Below, piece by piece: positions 34,871 to 44,845 of a DNA stretch of 64,000 bases. Below the pieces are notes generated by a model. It saw nothing but the letters and a program-made list of their open reading frames with translations, was not told where the DNA came from and did not search any database. The DNA comes from Flavobacterium frigoritolerans. Its GTDB lineage: Bacteria; Bacteroidota; Bacteroidia; Flavobacteriales; Flavobacteriaceae. The first letter of the stretch is position 1; every line of letters starts with the position of its first letter. The position numbers were made by a program, and so were the translations under genes. The stretch spans positions 248,001-312,000 of the forward strand of contig NZ_JAOZEV010000005.1 of the NCBI RefSeq assembly GCF_025847275.1, given 5' to 3'.

Positions 34871-34878
34871 TAACTTTG
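34871..34878 (+). promoter_or_regulatory. -7 element (TAACTTTG) upstream of the lipoprotein-mfd pair
   Basis: Exact TAnnTTTG 20 bases before the ATG at 34898; it would leave the alternative ATG at 34886 almost leaderless. Confidence 0.4.
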
Positions 34879-34897
34879 TAGCTTAATGTTTGAACCG

Positions 34898-35503
34898 ATG
34901 AAATATAGAATATCTCTTTTTCTTCTTTTTGTTTTTCTTTTAAATTCTTGTCAAAATCAAGATGAAAAGCGACTTGCTGAAAATAAAAAAGAAGCTAAGA
35001 AGAAGGAATTAATTTTTAATAATATCAATAAAGGCTGGATTTTTTATGATACTCCAATCAATACAGTTTCAGAAGAAAATATAAATAGCTGGAACGAATG
35101 GCGCCAGTTTCTTGAAGAATTAAAAGGAAAGCCTAAAAAAACAATTGGTGCTTTTCAGAAAAAATCGAGTGCGATTGCTCAAAAAGCGATGGCATTAAAT
35201 AATAATATTCCAGAACAATTTAATCAGCCGCAAATAAAAAGCAGAATTTCTATCTTAATTACTAAGATAAAAATGATGGATTTGTATATTCATTTAGATA
35301 GAATTCCTGATGAGAAAGTTGTTTTTTTAATAGGTGATATCAATAAAGAACTGGTTTCTCTAGAAAGACAAATGGATAAAATTGTTGAGAAGAATAAAAT
35401 TCCGCTAGAAGAAGGGGAATCAGATTTGATGAAAATGATAAAGGATACAGCAAGAGCAATTCCTAATACACCTATAGATCCAAATATTCCTAGAGTTGAG
35501 TAA
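34898..35503 (+). CDS. Small lipoprotein of unknown function, upstream of and overlapping mfd
   Basis: About 201 residues. The N-terminus MKYRISLFLLFVFLLNSCQNQ gives a signal peptide with lipobox LNSC. The ATG at 34898 fits a signal peptide better than 34886. The mature part is Lys-rich and helical (RLAENKKEAKKKELIFNNINKGW, LISLERQMDKIVEKNKIPLEEG-like). I do not recognise a domain. Its stop lies 8 bases inside mfd, so translation is probably coupled although one product is an envelope protein and the other acts on DNA. Confidence 0.75.
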   Translation: MKYRISLFLLFVFLLNSCQNQDEKRLAENKKEAKKKELIFNNINKGWIFYDTPINTVSEENINSWNEWRQFLEELKGKPKKTIGAFQKKSSAIAQKAMALNNNIPEQFNQPQIKSRISILITKIKMMDLYIHLDRIPDEKVVFLIGDINKELVSLERQMDKIVEKNKIPLEEGESDLMKMIKDTARAIPNTPIDPNIPRVE

Positions 35504-38500
35504 AAGTACTTTATATACTACGTACGATAATTTGCCTAAAACACAGCAAATTTCGAATCAGTTATTAGAAAATAACGAAGTGAAACTGCATCTTAACGGT
35601 CTGTTAGGTTCTGCAGTTTCGTTTGTAATTCGTTCTTTGTTTAAGAAAGTCGAACTGCCTTTTCTTATTATTCTGGATAACAAAGAAGAAGCAGCTTATT
35701 ACCTGAATGATTTGGAACAAATGATCGGAGAACAAGATGTATTGTTTTATCCCGGATCTTATCGTAGGCCTTATCAGATAGAAGATACTGATAATGCTAA
35801 TGTTTTACTACGAGCAGAAGTCTTGAACCGAATTAATTCGCGAAAAAAACCGGCAGTAATTGTTACTTATCCCGAAGCGCTATTTGAAAAAGTAGTGACT
35901 CGAAAAGAGTTAGATAAGAATACGCTGAAAGTATCAGTTGGCGATAAAATTTCAATTGATTTTATTAATGAAGTTTTATTTGAATACGAATTTAAAAGAG
36001 TTGATTTTATTACTGAACCAGGAGAGTTTTCGGTTCGAGGAGGAATTGTCGATGTGTTTTCTTTTTCGAATGATAACCCGTATCGTATCGAATTTTTCGG
36101 AAATGAAGTTGATAGTATTCGAAGTTTTGATGTTGGCACGCAGTTATCTGTTGAGACACATAAAAAAATTACGATTATCCCAAATGTCGAGAACAAAGTA
36201 TTTCAGGAAAATAGAGAGAGTTTTCTAGATTATATTTCTGAAAAAACGGTGCTTTTTATCCAGAATACAGATGGATTTTTAAGTCAGTTGGATAAGCAAT
36301 TTGCGCGAGCAGAAGAGGCTTACGAGAAATTGTCGCAAGAAATTAAACGAGCAACACCTGATCAGCTATTCTTAAATCAGAAGTCGTTTATAAAAAAGGC
36401 ATTGGATTTTTCGATTGTAGAATTGGTTAGCAAACCAATTTTTAAAACGACAAAGAAATATGATTTCCATATTCAGCCACAACCATCATTTAATAAACAA
36501 TTTGACTTATTGCTGAATAATTTAAGTGATAATCATTTTAATGGATACAAGAATTATTTGTTTTGTTCAAATGATGCACAGGCAAAACGGTTTCATGATA
36601 TTTTTGAAACGTTGGACGAAGCCAATTCCGAGAATATCCGTAAGCAATATCATACGATAGTTTTACCATTATATCAAGGTTTTATTGATGATGAAAATCA
36701 GATTACGTGTTATACCGATCATCAGATTTTTGAAAGATATCATAAATTCAATATCAAAAACGGATATTCTAAAAAGCAGAATATTACGCTTAAAGAGCTT
36801 ACCACATTATCGGTTGGAGATTATGTAACGCATATTGACCATGGTATTGGAAGATTTGGTGGTTTGCAAAAAATTCAAGTTGAAGGAAAAACGCAAGAAG
36901 CTATCAAATTGGTTTATGCTGATAATGATATAGTGTATGTGAGTATTCACTCGCTGCATAAAATCTCCAAATACAACGGAAAAGACGGAACACCACCTAA
37001 AATTTATAAGTTAGGTTCGAATGCTTGGAAGATTTTAAAACAAAAAACCAAAGCACGTGTCAAACATATTGCATTCAATTTGATTCAGTTGTATGCCAAA
37101 AGAAGATTGGAAAAAGGATTCCAGTTTGCGCCAGATAGTTATTTGCAAAACGAATTAGAAAGTTCGTTTATCTATGAAGATACACCAGATCAAACTAAAT
37201 CGACACAGGAAGTAAAAGCCGATATGGAAAGCGATCGACCAATGGATCGTTTGGTTTGTGGTGATGTTGGATTTGGGAAAACTGAAGTAGCAATTCGTGC
37301 CGCTTTTAAAGCGGTGGACAATAGTAAGCAAGTAGCAGTTTTAGTACCAACCACAATTCTTGCCTATCAACATTATCGTACTTTTTCGGAACGACTAAAA
37401 GAAATGCCAGTTTCGGTAGGGTATTTAAACCGTTTTAGAACAGCAAAACAAAAAGCACAAACGCTTAAAGATTTAGCCGAAGGAAAACTAGATATTGTAA
37501 TTGGGACGCACCAATTGGTAAACAAAAATGTAGTCTTTAAAGATTTAGGATTGCTAATTGTTGATGAAGAGCAAAAGTTTGGAGTTAACGTAAAAGATAA
37601 ATTGAAAACTATTGCTGCCAATGTTGATACGTTGACATTAACTGCAACGCCAATTCCGAGAACCTTACAATTCTCCTTAATGGCTGCGCGCGATTTATCC
37701 GTAATTACAACGCCTCCACCAAATCGTTATCCGATAGAAACAAATGTAGTTGGGTTTAATGAAGAATTGATTCGTGATGCGATTTCGTATGAAATTCAGC
37801 GTAACGGACAGGTTTTCTTTATCAATAACCGAATAGAAAATATAAAAGAAGTTGCCGGAATGATTCAGCGTTTGGTTCCAAATGCAAGAGTCGGAATCGG
37901 ACACGGACAGATGGAAGGTGCCAAGCTTGAAGAATTAATGTTAGCGTTCATGAATGGTGATTTTGATGTTCTGGTGGCTACAACAATTATCGAAAGTGGT
38001 CTGGATGTTCCAAATGCCAACACCATCTTTATAAATAATGCTAACAACTTCGGATTGTCAGATTTGCATCAAATGCGTGGTAGAGTAGGGCGAAGTAACA
38101 AGAAAGCATTCTGTTATTTTATCTGTCCGCCATATTCATCAATGACCGAAGATGCCAGAAAACGAATTCAGGCCTTAGAACAATTTAGCGAATTAGGAAG
38201 TGGTTTTAATATAGCCATGAAGGATCTTGAAATTCGTGGAGCAGGAGATTTATTAGGTGGAGAACAAAGTGGTTTTATCAATGAGATTGGTTTTGATACC
38301 TACCAAAAAATCATGAACGAAGCCATCGAAGAATTAAAAGAAAATGAGTTCAAGGATTTATATCCTGAAGAAAATAATATCGATACTAAGGAATATGTAA
38401 AAGACCTGCAAATCGATACCGATTTTGAGTTGTTATTCCCAGATGAATATATCAATAACGTTTCGGAGCGTTTGGTTTTATACAACGAACTAGGTGCTAT

Positions 38501-38861
38501 AAAAGACGAAGCTGGATTAAAAGAATTCGAAAGAAAACTAATTGACCGTTTCGGACCATTACCAAGACAAGCTATTTCGTTACTTAATAGTATCCGAATA
38601 AAATGGATTGCTACGAATGTTGGTATCGAAAGACTGATAATGAAACAAGGTAAAATGATTGGATATTTTGTATCCGATCAACAATCCGATTATTATCAAT
38701 CGTCTAAGTTTAGAAACGTTTTACAATTTGTGCAAAAACACAGTACGCTTTGCAAAATGAAAGAAAAACAAACCGTTAATGGCTTACGTTTATTATTGAC
38801 TTTTGATAACGTAAAATCGATTAAAAAGGCGTTGGAGTTGATGGAATTGTTTCAGGAGTAA
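35496..38861 (+). CDS. mfd: Transcription-repair coupling factor Mfd
   Basis: A 1121-residue ATP-dependent translocase that removes RNA polymerase stalled at lesions and recruits UvrA. In order: UvrB-like N-terminal domains (LLENNEVKLHLNGLLGSAVSFV, FYPGSYRRPYQIEDTDNANVLLRAE), the RNA-polymerase-interaction domain (GDYVTHIDHGIGRFGGL), and helicase motor with Walker A GDVGFGKTE near residue 588, DEEQ box, TATPIPRTLQ and RGRVGRS near 860. The C-terminal TRCF domain ends the protein. The start is a TTG overlapping the upstream stop. Length fits (about 1150). Confidence 0.98.
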   Translation: MSKSTLYTTYDNLPKTQQISNQLLENNEVKLHLNGLLGSAVSFVIRSLFKKVELPFLIILDNKEEAAYYLNDLEQMIGEQDVLFYPGSYRRPYQIEDTDNANVLLRAEVLNRINSRKKPAVIVTYPEALFEKVVTRKELDKNTLKVSVGDKISIDFINEVLFEYEFKRVDFITEPGEFSVRGGIVDVFSFSNDNPYRIEFFGNEVDSIRSFDVGTQLSVETHKKITIIPNVENKVFQENRESFLDYISEKTVLFIQNTDGFLSQLDKQFARAEEAYEKLSQEIKRATPDQLFLNQKSFIKKALDFSIVELVSKPIFKTTKKYDFHIQPQPSFNKQFDLLLNNLSDNHFNGYKNYLFCSNDAQAKRFHDIFETLDEANSENIRKQYHTIVLPLYQGFIDDENQITCYTDHQIFERYHKFNIKNGYSKKQNITLKELTTLSVGDYVTHIDHGIGRFGGLQKIQVEGKTQEAIKLVYADNDIVYVSIHSLHKISKYNGKDGTPPKIYKLGSNAWKILKQKTKARVKHIAFNLIQLYAKRRLEKGFQFAPDSYLQNELESSFIYEDTPDQTKSTQEVKADMESDRPMDRLVCGDVGFGKTEVAIRAAFKAVDNSKQVAVLVPTTILAYQHYRTFSERLKEMPVSVGYLNRFRTAKQKAQTLKDLAEGKLDIVIGTHQLVNKNVVFKDLGLLIVDEEQKFGVNVKDKLKTIAANVDTLTLTATPIPRTLQFSLMAARDLSVITTPPPNRYPIETNVVGFNEELIRDAISYEIQRNGQVFFINNRIENIKEVAGMIQRLVPNARVGIGHGQMEGAKLEELMLAFMNGDFDVLVATTIIESGLDVPNANTIFINNANNFGLSDLHQMRGRVGRSNKKAFCYFICPPYSSMTEDARKRIQALEQFSELGSGFNIAMKDLEIRGAGDLLGGEQSGFINEIGFDTYQKIMNEAIEELKENEFKDLYPEENNIDTKEYVKDLQIDTDFELLFPDEYINNVSERLVLYNELGAIKDEAGLKEFERKLIDRFGPLPRQAISLLNSIRIKWIATNVGIERLIMKQGKMIGYFVSDQQSDYYQSSKFRNVLQFVQKHSTLCKMKEKQTVNGLRLLLTFDNVKSIKKALELMELFQE

Positions 38862-38874
38862 AATCAATTAATAA

Positions 38875-38911
38875 AATGCCTTAAATGAAACTACATTTGA
38901 GGCATTCTATT
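38875..38911. terminator. Bidirectional terminator between mfd and the AAA ATPase gene
   Basis: Stem AATGCCTTAAATG / CATTTGAGGCATT (one G-T pair) followed by a T-rich run. It reaches the stop of the convergent gene. Confidence 0.85.
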
Positions 38912-39638
38912 TTTTAGGATCTAATAAAATCTCCGTCATATTTTTATAATTGTTAAGGAAACCTTTGGTGACCAGAAAATGTTCTGTTTCTTCATAATCA
39001 ATCTGGTGTATTCCTCTTTCATCCAATTGATATATGATTGCTTTTGGATATGCTAACAGGATTGGAGAGTGGGTAGCGATTATAAATTGCGAATTGTTCT
39101 TTACGTGTTCGTCTATTGCAGTAAATAGTGTAAGTTGTCTCATGGGAGATAAAGCAGCTTCGGGCTCATCAAAAACATAAAGTCCATTATCACCTAATCT
39201 TTCAGTAAGAATTTTCATAAAAGATTCACCATGAGAACATTCATGTAAGGAATGTCCCGTTCCTTGAAGGTTATCAGTTTGCTCCATATAGGTTGCAAGG
39301 TTATAGAAACTTTCGGCACGAAGAAAGTAATAATCTTTGGGAAGGCTATAACTTTTGATAATCTTCAAATAATTAAAAAGGCCTGAGATATTTTGATGGG
39401 TACTAAAACGAGCATGTTTGCTTCCTCCTTCTTGTCCTAGCCCCATGCATAAAGCAATTGCTTCTATTAAAGTGGATTTTCCTGAACCATTTTCTCCAAC
39501 AATAAAAGTAACATCAGGATGAAACTCCATTTTATCCAATCCTTTTATAGAAGGTATCGTAAAAGGGTATTTCTCATAACTTTCAATCAACTCTCTTTTG
39601 AGTGAGATTTCTTTTAAATAAGGCTTGTTTGCTATCAC
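38907..39638 (-). CDS. AAA/ABC-type ATPase (AAA_21-like)
   Basis: 243 residues. Walker A GENGSGKST is at 48-56 and Walker B LYVFDEPEAALSP near 153-165, with FIIATHSPILLAYP carrying the switch His. The composition is that of the single-domain, SMC/RecF-like ATPases (PF13304 type) which sense or act on DNA ends or nucleotides; some are toxin or defence partners. No partner nuclease or antitoxin gene is adjacent, so I regard it as a stand-alone predicted ATPase. A -7 element (TACTTTTG, 39673-39680) lies 34 bases upstream. Confidence 0.9.
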   Translation of the reverse strand: MIANKPYLKEISLKRELIESYEKYPFTIPSIKGLDKMEFHPDVTFIVGENGSGKSTLIEAIALCMGLGQEGGSKHARFSTHQNISGLFNYLKIIKSYSLPKDYYFLRAESFYNLATYMEQTDNLQGTGHSLHECSHGESFMKILTERLGDNGLYVFDEPEAALSPMRQLTLFTAIDEHVKNNSQFIIATHSPILLAYPKAIIYQLDERGIHQIDYEETEHFLVTKGFLNNYKNMTEILLDPKK

Positions 39639-39672
39639 TTACGAGTTGATTTTAATTTAATTAGAGAGTTTT

Positions 39673-39680
39673 CAAAAGTA
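39673..39680 (-). promoter_or_regulatory. -7 element (TACTTTTG) of the AAA ATPase gene
   Basis: Exact TAnnTTTG on the minus strand, 34 bases upstream of the ATG. Confidence 0.4.
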
Positions 39681-39764
39681 AAACATTTTAGTGGAACAGT
39701 TTTTTAAAATGTAAAATTGATTAGCACATTTGAACGGATATGTTTTCTAGAAACAATATAAGTG

Positions 39765-39792
39765 ACTGTTCGAAAAGTATTTTTCGGGCAGT
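39765..39792. repeat. Terminator-like hairpin with CGAAAA/TTTTCG core
   Basis: ACTGTTCGAAAA-GTAT-TTTTCGGGCAGT, stem with two G-T pairs, followed by T7 on the plus strand. No gene reads into it from the left, since the gene to the left runs the other way. A similar core recurs in the terminator at 40100-40138. Confidence 0.6.
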
Positions 39793-39827
39793 TTTTTTGA
39801 AATTTTTAGAAAATGCAATAGATAATT

Positions 39828-39991
39828 GCTCCAGCGGAGCATCATATTTATAGTAAATTTAAAGGGGTTTGGGTTAAAGCTACAGCGTAGCGATATTTTG
39901 GTTTATCTTCAGATTAGAATATATGTCACCCTCTATGGGGGTTTGTAAAACGACTTTATTAATTTCTATAAATATATTGTCCCTCTGGGAC
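39828..39991. repeat. Series of four short triloop hairpins about 50 nt apart
   Basis: GCTCC-AGC-GGAGC (39828-39840), GCTAC-AGC-GTAGC (39879-39891), ACCCTC-TAT-GGGGGT (39928-39942) and GTCCC-TCT-GGGAC (39979-39991). Starts are 51, 49 and 51 bases apart and the spacers are AT-rich and not identical. It fills most of the 568-base gene-free gap between the AAA ATPase and the kinase/phospho-lyase gene. Confidence 0.75.
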
Positions 39992-40099
39992 TTAGAATAT
40001 CATAAACCTGATTATTGAAATACTAAGGGTACATAAAGAATTTCTGCACTATCGTTGAGTAAATTTGAGCAATTAGAATAAGATTGTTTTAAATAAGCA

Positions 40100-40138
40100 A
40101 AGAGGATGTCTGAAAAATTACTTTTCGGACATCCTCTT
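40100..40138. terminator. Terminator of the kinase/phospho-lyase gene
   Basis: Stem AAGAGGATGTCTGAAAA / TTTTCGGACATCCTCTT (one G-T pair). It lies 69 bases after the stop on the minus strand, and the sequence beyond it on that strand (TTGCTTATTT) is moderately T-rich. Confidence 0.7.
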
Positions 40139-40206
40139 ATTTAGTTTGTCGGGATAGAAATGATACCCGATTTTTGTAATTAACTATTTGATAATTAATT
40201 TATTTT

Positions 40207-42510
40207 TTAAAGACTAATCTCGTTTAAACTTTCTTCAAGAAATTGTACCATTTCATCTGCATTTTGTTTGTTGAATGGCATTGGTGGTTTTATTTTTAAA
40301 ACATTATGCAAAGGTCCATCTGTACTTAGCAAATATCCTTTTTCTTTCATTTTTTCGACAACAATATCAATTTCAGGAATAGCAGGTTCCATAGTGGTTC
40401 TATCTTTTACCATTTCGGCACCAATGAATAAACCATGTCCACGAACATCACTAATGATTGGGAACTTATTCATTAATCCTTTTAGTAAATCCATGAGATA
40501 ATTACCTACTTCTAAGGCATGTTGTTGCATTTCTTCATCTTGAATCACTTCGAGAACAGCTAGTCCAGCCGACATTGATACGGGATTACCTCCAAAAGTA
40601 TTGAAGTATTCCATTCCATTATTAAAAGCATCGGCAATTTCGTTTGTTACGATTACAGCTGCAAGCGGATGACCGTTTCCAATAGGTTTTCCTAATACAA
40701 CAATATCTGGAACTACATCTTGTAGCTCGAATCCCCAGAATTTATCGCCAATTCTTCCAAATCCTACCTGAACTTCATCGGCAATACAAACTCCTCCTGA
40801 AGCTCTTACGTATTCATATACAGTTTTTAAATAATTTTCTGGTAACGGAATTTGACCTCCAACTCCCAATAAGGTTTCACAAATAAATACTGCGGGCGAT
40901 TTGTCTTCTTTTTTTAAATCTTCTATAATTCGTTGTACATCGGCGGCATATTTTTCACCTGCTTTTTCATCGCCATATTTATAAGGACCTCGATATAAAT
41001 CGGGATTGATTGCTTTGTGAATCCATGGCATTTGTCCAAAGCCTCCTTTACTGTCAAATTTGTAAGGACTCATTTCCATGGCAACTGTTGAGGTTCCGTG
41101 ATAAGCATGATCCAATACGATGATATCTTTTTGCTTAGTAAAGTGGCGACTCATTCGTATAGCAAGGTCATTGGCCTCACTACCAGAGTTTACGAAATAA
41201 CAAACGTTTAATGACGATGGTAATGTTGCTGTAAGTTTTTCGGCATATTCTAGTATCGTATCGTTGAGGTATCTTGTATTAGTGTTTAAAGTAGCAATTT
41301 GTTTCTGCATTTTCTTTACCACTACAGGATGGCAATGCCCAACATGTGATGGATTGTTTACACAATCGACAAAGGTTCGCCCTTTATCATCGTATAAATA
41401 TTGCAATGCTCCTTTTACGATTTTTAGTTTTTGGTTGTAACCAATACTCAGGTTTCGACCTACATTTTTTTGACGAGCTTGTAATAAATCTGAATAGTCG
41501 GAATCATTTATTACGCCATCAAATCCGCAAGCTTTTCTAAAAGTGTCCTGAGCTTTTATTGGGTTTATTTTGATGAGTTTGTACAATAACTCCCAAGCTG
41601 GTTTCTCGGTGATGAAATGATGGGCATTATCACTATTTAGCGATGCGTTATAAGCCGATTGTGTTACGCTTATACAAAGTCTTCCTGCAATTAAATAATA
41701 TAATAAATCTAATTCTTGTGTTGTAAGCGGATATGTTTCGTGATACCCTTTTACTATAAATGAAGCGTCTGTTAACGGATCGTCACTTTCAAGAATTGCA
41801 TAGGTGCAAGCTATCGCAAGGTTATTGATTAAAGCGGAATAGACCATATCGCCAAAATCAATCAAGCCGGTTGTTTTTTCATCTTGCGCCATTACATTAC
41901 AATCATTGGCATCATTATGAATGTATGCATGATGAAGCTGATGTATTTGCGGAAGCACCTCGGTATCAAACTGCAAAAGGAAATACCCCGCAATTCGTCT
42001 GCGTTCGTGATTGGTAATATACTTCAGTTTTTCATTAGCGTCACTTGCTCTGCTAATGTCCCAAGTATAATGACGATGCATTGCCGGATGAGAAAAGTCC
42101 TGAAGCGATTTGTCCATATTCCCCATAAAAGCGCCTAGATTATAAAGCGCAGTATTTGATTTGTTTGGTTGTTCGTACCAAAAAGTGCCTTCAAGAAAGC
42201 TAAGGATTCGTATGTAATACGTTTTGTTGTCTCTAATTATTTGCGTTAAGGCTTCTCCGTTTTTATTGATAGAAAACTGCTGGAAACTTTTGGCTAATGG
42301 ACTTTTGCTTAAATGCTGAATGATTTTTACCTGCGCATCTAGAAAAGGATACGGCTGATTTTCATCGGAAAGCTTTAATATATACTTCTGATTTTTTTCA
42401 TCGGTTAAGATAAAATTCAATTCATCATATCCGTCTAATGCTTTTACGGTAGCGGATAATCCATAATGTTCTATCGCTAATTGCTGAATGTCTGTTTCTG
42501 AAAAAATCAT
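40207..42510 (-). CDS. Fused APH-type kinase and class III PLP phospho-lyase (hydroxylysine or ethanolamine phosphate type)
   Basis: 767 residues, two enzymes in one chain. Residues 1-320 are an aminoglycoside-phosphotransferase-fold kinase with HNDANDCN at 198-205 and DFGD at 218-221, close in style to hydroxylysine kinase. Residues 340-767 are a class III aminotransferase-fold enzyme with [10 protein letters not shown] near 386-395, NSGSEANDL at 441-449, ADEVQ at 577-581 and PLP Lys608 in [11 protein letters not shown]. This C-terminal half matches AGXT2L1/AGXT2L2-type phospho-lyases (ethanolamine-phosphate or 5-phosphohydroxylysine), not ordinary transaminases. So the protein probably phosphorylates an amino alcohol and then eliminates phosphate and ammonia, giving an aldehyde. 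It is the last gene of the SusC-GH locus. The substrate choice is inference. Confidence 0.88.
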   Translation of the reverse strand: MIFSETDIQQLAIEHYGLSATVKALDGYDELNFILTDEKNQKYILKLSDENQPYPFLDAQVKIIQHLSKSPLAKSFQQFSINKNGEALTQIIRDNKTYYIRILSFLEGTFWYEQPNKSNTALYNLGAFMGNMDKSLQDFSHPAMHRHYTWDISRASDANEKLKYITNHERRRIAGYFLLQFDTEVLPQIHQLHHAYIHNDANDCNVMAQDEKTTGLIDFGDMVYSALINNLAIACTYAILESDDPLTDASFIVKGYHETYPLTTQELDLLYYLIAGRLCISVTQSAYNASLNSDNAHHFITEKPAWELLYKLIKINPIKAQDTFRKACGFDGVINDSDYSDLLQARQKNVGRNLSIGYNQKLKIVKGALQYLYDDKGRTFVDCVNNPSHVGHCHPVVVKKMQKQIATLNTNTRYLNDTILEYAEKLTATLPSSLNVCYFVNSGSEANDLAIRMSRHFTKQKDIIVLDHAYHGTSTVAMEMSPYKFDSKGGFGQMPWIHKAINPDLYRGPYKYGDEKAGEKYAADVQRIIEDLKKEDKSPAVFICETLLGVGGQIPLPENYLKTVYEYVRASGGVCIADEVQVGFGRIGDKFWGFELQDVVPDIVVLGKPIGNGHPLAAVIVTNEIADAFNNGMEYFNTFGGNPVSMSAGLAVLEVIQDEEMQQHALEVGNYLMDLLKGLMNKFPIISDVRGHGLFIGAEMVKDRTTMEPAIPEIDIVVEKMKEKGYLLSTDGPLHNVLKIKPPMPFNKQNADEMVQFLEESLNEISL

Positions 42511-42550
42511 TGGTAATGTTTATTAAGTTGTTTTGTCTGTTTTCTCGTAA

Positions 42551-42622
42551 TTCTGCAAGGCCTTTTTTTGACCTTGTAGGTGTCTTAATTATACCTACAA
42601 GGTTTTTGAAACCTTGCAGGAA
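42551..42622. repeat. Nested inverted repeats of CCTTGCAGG / ACCTTGTAGGT type
   Basis: Inner arms ACCTTGTAGGT (42571-42581) and ACCTACAAGGT (42593-42603) are perfect. Outer arms TTCTGCAAGG (42551-42560) and CCTTGCAGGAA pair with one bulge. A T run follows the inner stem only on the plus strand, so it is not a minus-strand terminator and does not break the operon. Confidence 0.75.
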
Positions 42623-42640
42623 TTAAATTTTGACTTTTTT

Positions 42641-44776
42641 TTATTTCCAAATAATGGCTTGTGCTGGTTGTAATGGGTTTTGTCCCACAAGAATTTTGCT
42701 TCCTTGAGGAATTGGTAAGTTTATAGGCTCGTTTGTATAATTTACACCTACATAAAAACCATCTCTCCATTCTACAAAAACACCTTTTGGTAAATCTTCG
42801 ATAGCTACTTTTGCACGTTCATAAATAGTACGAACTACTTGTCTTTCTAGGCTTCCATCTTTACTTTCTGCTCCAATATAAGTAACAGTTCCTTTGCCTA
42901 GTTTTCTTGTAACAGCTGCTGCTTTACCTTTATAAAATTGATCTGCATAGGTTGCCAACACTTCTGTTCCTTGTTTAGGATTTAGGACATCTGCCCAGGT
43001 ATTCCATTTATAAGTATTGTTTCCTGTAGTTATTGTTCCGTTTACATTGGCAACAAGCATGTCAAAAAACTCTACATCAGCACCGATTAACGGTACAATT
43101 GGTGCACTCCAATTGGCTTCAAAGAAATGTCCGTTTCTATCTTTTTGACCCGTACGGCAAGAAAGGATTAAGCTTCCTCCGTTTTCAACATATTTGGTCC
43201 ATTTGTCTACCAATTTCTGATCTATAAGCTGGTAAGCAGGAGCAACGATAAATGGGTAAGCAGAGAAGTCATCGTTTTCGGTAATAAAATCTACTGGAGC
43301 ACCAGTCGATTTTATAGCTGTTGTATAAGTATTTCTATGTCTCCAAGTACTCCAGAATTCGGTTTGTTTTTGGTTTTCTAAATCCCAAAGGTTCTCATGA
43401 CTCCATAAAAATCCTGTTTTTCTTTTTGCAATTTCTTGTGGAATTACTGCTTTAGGATTGTACTCTTTACGAAGTAATTTCATGTCTTCAATAGATTGTA
43501 CAAATTCTTTTCCGCCTGTTGTAAGTGTTACCCCATCTGTTCCTACGATTCCGTCATGGTACATTTCGCTACTTCCTAGTGGGTGTCTGTATCTGTACGT
43601 ACAAGTAAATGAACAACCACCGCCAAAAGCTTGTGAGATCCACATATGAACCGTTCCAGGTTGTAATTGTGGGTTAATCCCTGCCCAGTTTACTTGCCCA
43701 GGTTGTAATTCCATAATACCAGTAACACCGCTTATAGATCTATAGTAATCGTTGGCTTCAGATATTTTGTTAGGTGATCCCATTCTAAAACTATCTCCTC
43801 CCAAAGGATTTTGACCACTTACAGGATACATCGTATACGTAATGAAATCCATTTTGTTGGCACTTCTTGGGTCGGCATCATAAATTACATTGGTAAAGTT
43901 GGTTGTTATCCATTGTTTTGGATCAACATACTTTCTAAGTATCTCGGCTTGTCTATTCAAATATTCACCTTGTGCATCTGAGGTAAATCGTTTAAAATCT
44001 AAAACGGCATGAGGGCTTAATTTATCTTCAAAATAAATTTCTGCATTAGGTAAAACGATTTGTTCGAAGTTATTATAACGGGTACTCCAGAAATTTCCAA
44101 CCCATTCGGTATTTAATTTTTCGATAGTTCCGTATTTGGCTTTAAGCCAAATTTGAAATGCTTTGCGAGCTGAAGGACTAAAATCGGCAGTACCTAATGG
44201 TTCATTGTCGATTTGCCAGCCCATGATATTTTTATTTTTACCGTATCTTTTTCCAAGTTCGGCCACTATTTGATCTGTAAATTCTCGGTATTTTTCATTT
44301 GTTATAGATACATTCGCTCTATTGCCGTGCTCTCTGCGACGTCCGCTTGCATCTACCAAATAAATTTCAGGATATTTATCTCCCATCCAAGCTGGTGGAG
44401 TTGGAGTTGGAGTACAAAGAATCACTTTTAAGCCTTCTTTTTCAGCAATGGCAAGTGCATCATCAAGCCATTTAAAATCATATTTGCCTTCTTCGGGTTC
44501 CATATAAGTCCAAGCAAATTCAGCAAAATGCGTAAACTCAAATCCTAGTTTTTTTATGTTTTTTAAATCGCGTTCCCATTGTTCTTTTGGCCATTGCTCA
44601 GGATAATAGTAAACACCAATTTGCATTAAATCTGGTTTTGAAAAAAACCGTTGTGGGTCTTTCTTCTCTGTAGCGGTGGTTTTTTTACTTTGAGAAAAAA
44701 CGGGAGTCGAATTACAATTTGCAATAAGCAATAGTGTAAATAAAATTTTAACTAAAGGTGTATTTTGCTTGAACAT
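42641..44776 (-). CDS. Secreted GH42 beta-galactosidase
   Basis: 711 residues. Sec signal at the N-terminus (LVKILFTLLLIANC, then VFSQS; a lipobox-like IANC precedes the predicted cut). The GH42 TIM barrel begins QIGVYYYPEQWPKEQWERDLKNIKK and FAWTYMEPEEGKYDF. The acid/base Glu192 is in GWQIDNEP and the nucleophile Glu356 in VTGIMELQPGQVNW. A trimerisation-like flavodoxin domain (DFSAYPFIVAPAYQLIDQ) follows, and a short beta domain ends the chain. It should release terminal beta-galactose in the periplasm. It is flanked by GH63 upstream and the kinase/phospho-lyase downstream on the same strand. Confidence 0.94.
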   Translation of the reverse strand: MFKQNTPLVKILFTLLLIANCNSTPVFSQSKKTTATEKKDPQRFFSKPDLMQIGVYYYPEQWPKEQWERDLKNIKKLGFEFTHFAEFAWTYMEPEEGKYDFKWLDDALAIAEKEGLKVILCTPTPTPPAWMGDKYPEIYLVDASGRRREHGNRANVSITNEKYREFTDQIVAELGKRYGKNKNIMGWQIDNEPLGTADFSPSARKAFQIWLKAKYGTIEKLNTEWVGNFWSTRYNNFEQIVLPNAEIYFEDKLSPHAVLDFKRFTSDAQGEYLNRQAEILRKYVDPKQWITTNFTNVIYDADPRSANKMDFITYTMYPVSGQNPLGGDSFRMGSPNKISEANDYYRSISGVTGIMELQPGQVNWAGINPQLQPGTVHMWISQAFGGGCSFTCTYRYRHPLGSSEMYHDGIVGTDGVTLTTGGKEFVQSIEDMKLLRKEYNPKAVIPQEIAKRKTGFLWSHENLWDLENQKQTEFWSTWRHRNTYTTAIKSTGAPVDFITENDDFSAYPFIVAPAYQLIDQKLVDKWTKYVENGGSLILSCRTGQKDRNGHFFEANWSAPIVPLIGADVEFFDMLVANVNGTITTGNNTYKWNTWADVLNPKQGTEVLATYADQFYKGKAAAVTRKLGKGTVTYIGAESKDGSLERQVVRTIYERAKVAIEDLPKGVFVEWRDGFYVGVNYTNEPINLPIPQGSKILVGQNPLQPAQAIIWK

Positions 44777-44845
44777 TCTTGGTTGTATTGGGTTAATCGA
44801 ATATAGGTAATTTGTTATTTATGGTTGTAATTCATAAAAAAGGGA

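Noticed and set aside
38907..39638. Defence system (Septu/retron-like ATPase)
   Set aside because: The ATPase motifs fit, but there is no adjacent nuclease, toxin or reverse transcriptase; it stands alone with its own promoter and a shared terminator.
39828..39991. CRISPR array
   Set aside because: Spacing is regular but the repeat units have different sequences, there are no identical direct repeats and no cas genes.
42551..42622. Terminator separating GH42 from the kinase/phospho-lyase gene
   Set aside because: The T run follows the stem only on the plus strand; on the transcribed minus strand the stem is followed by A residues.
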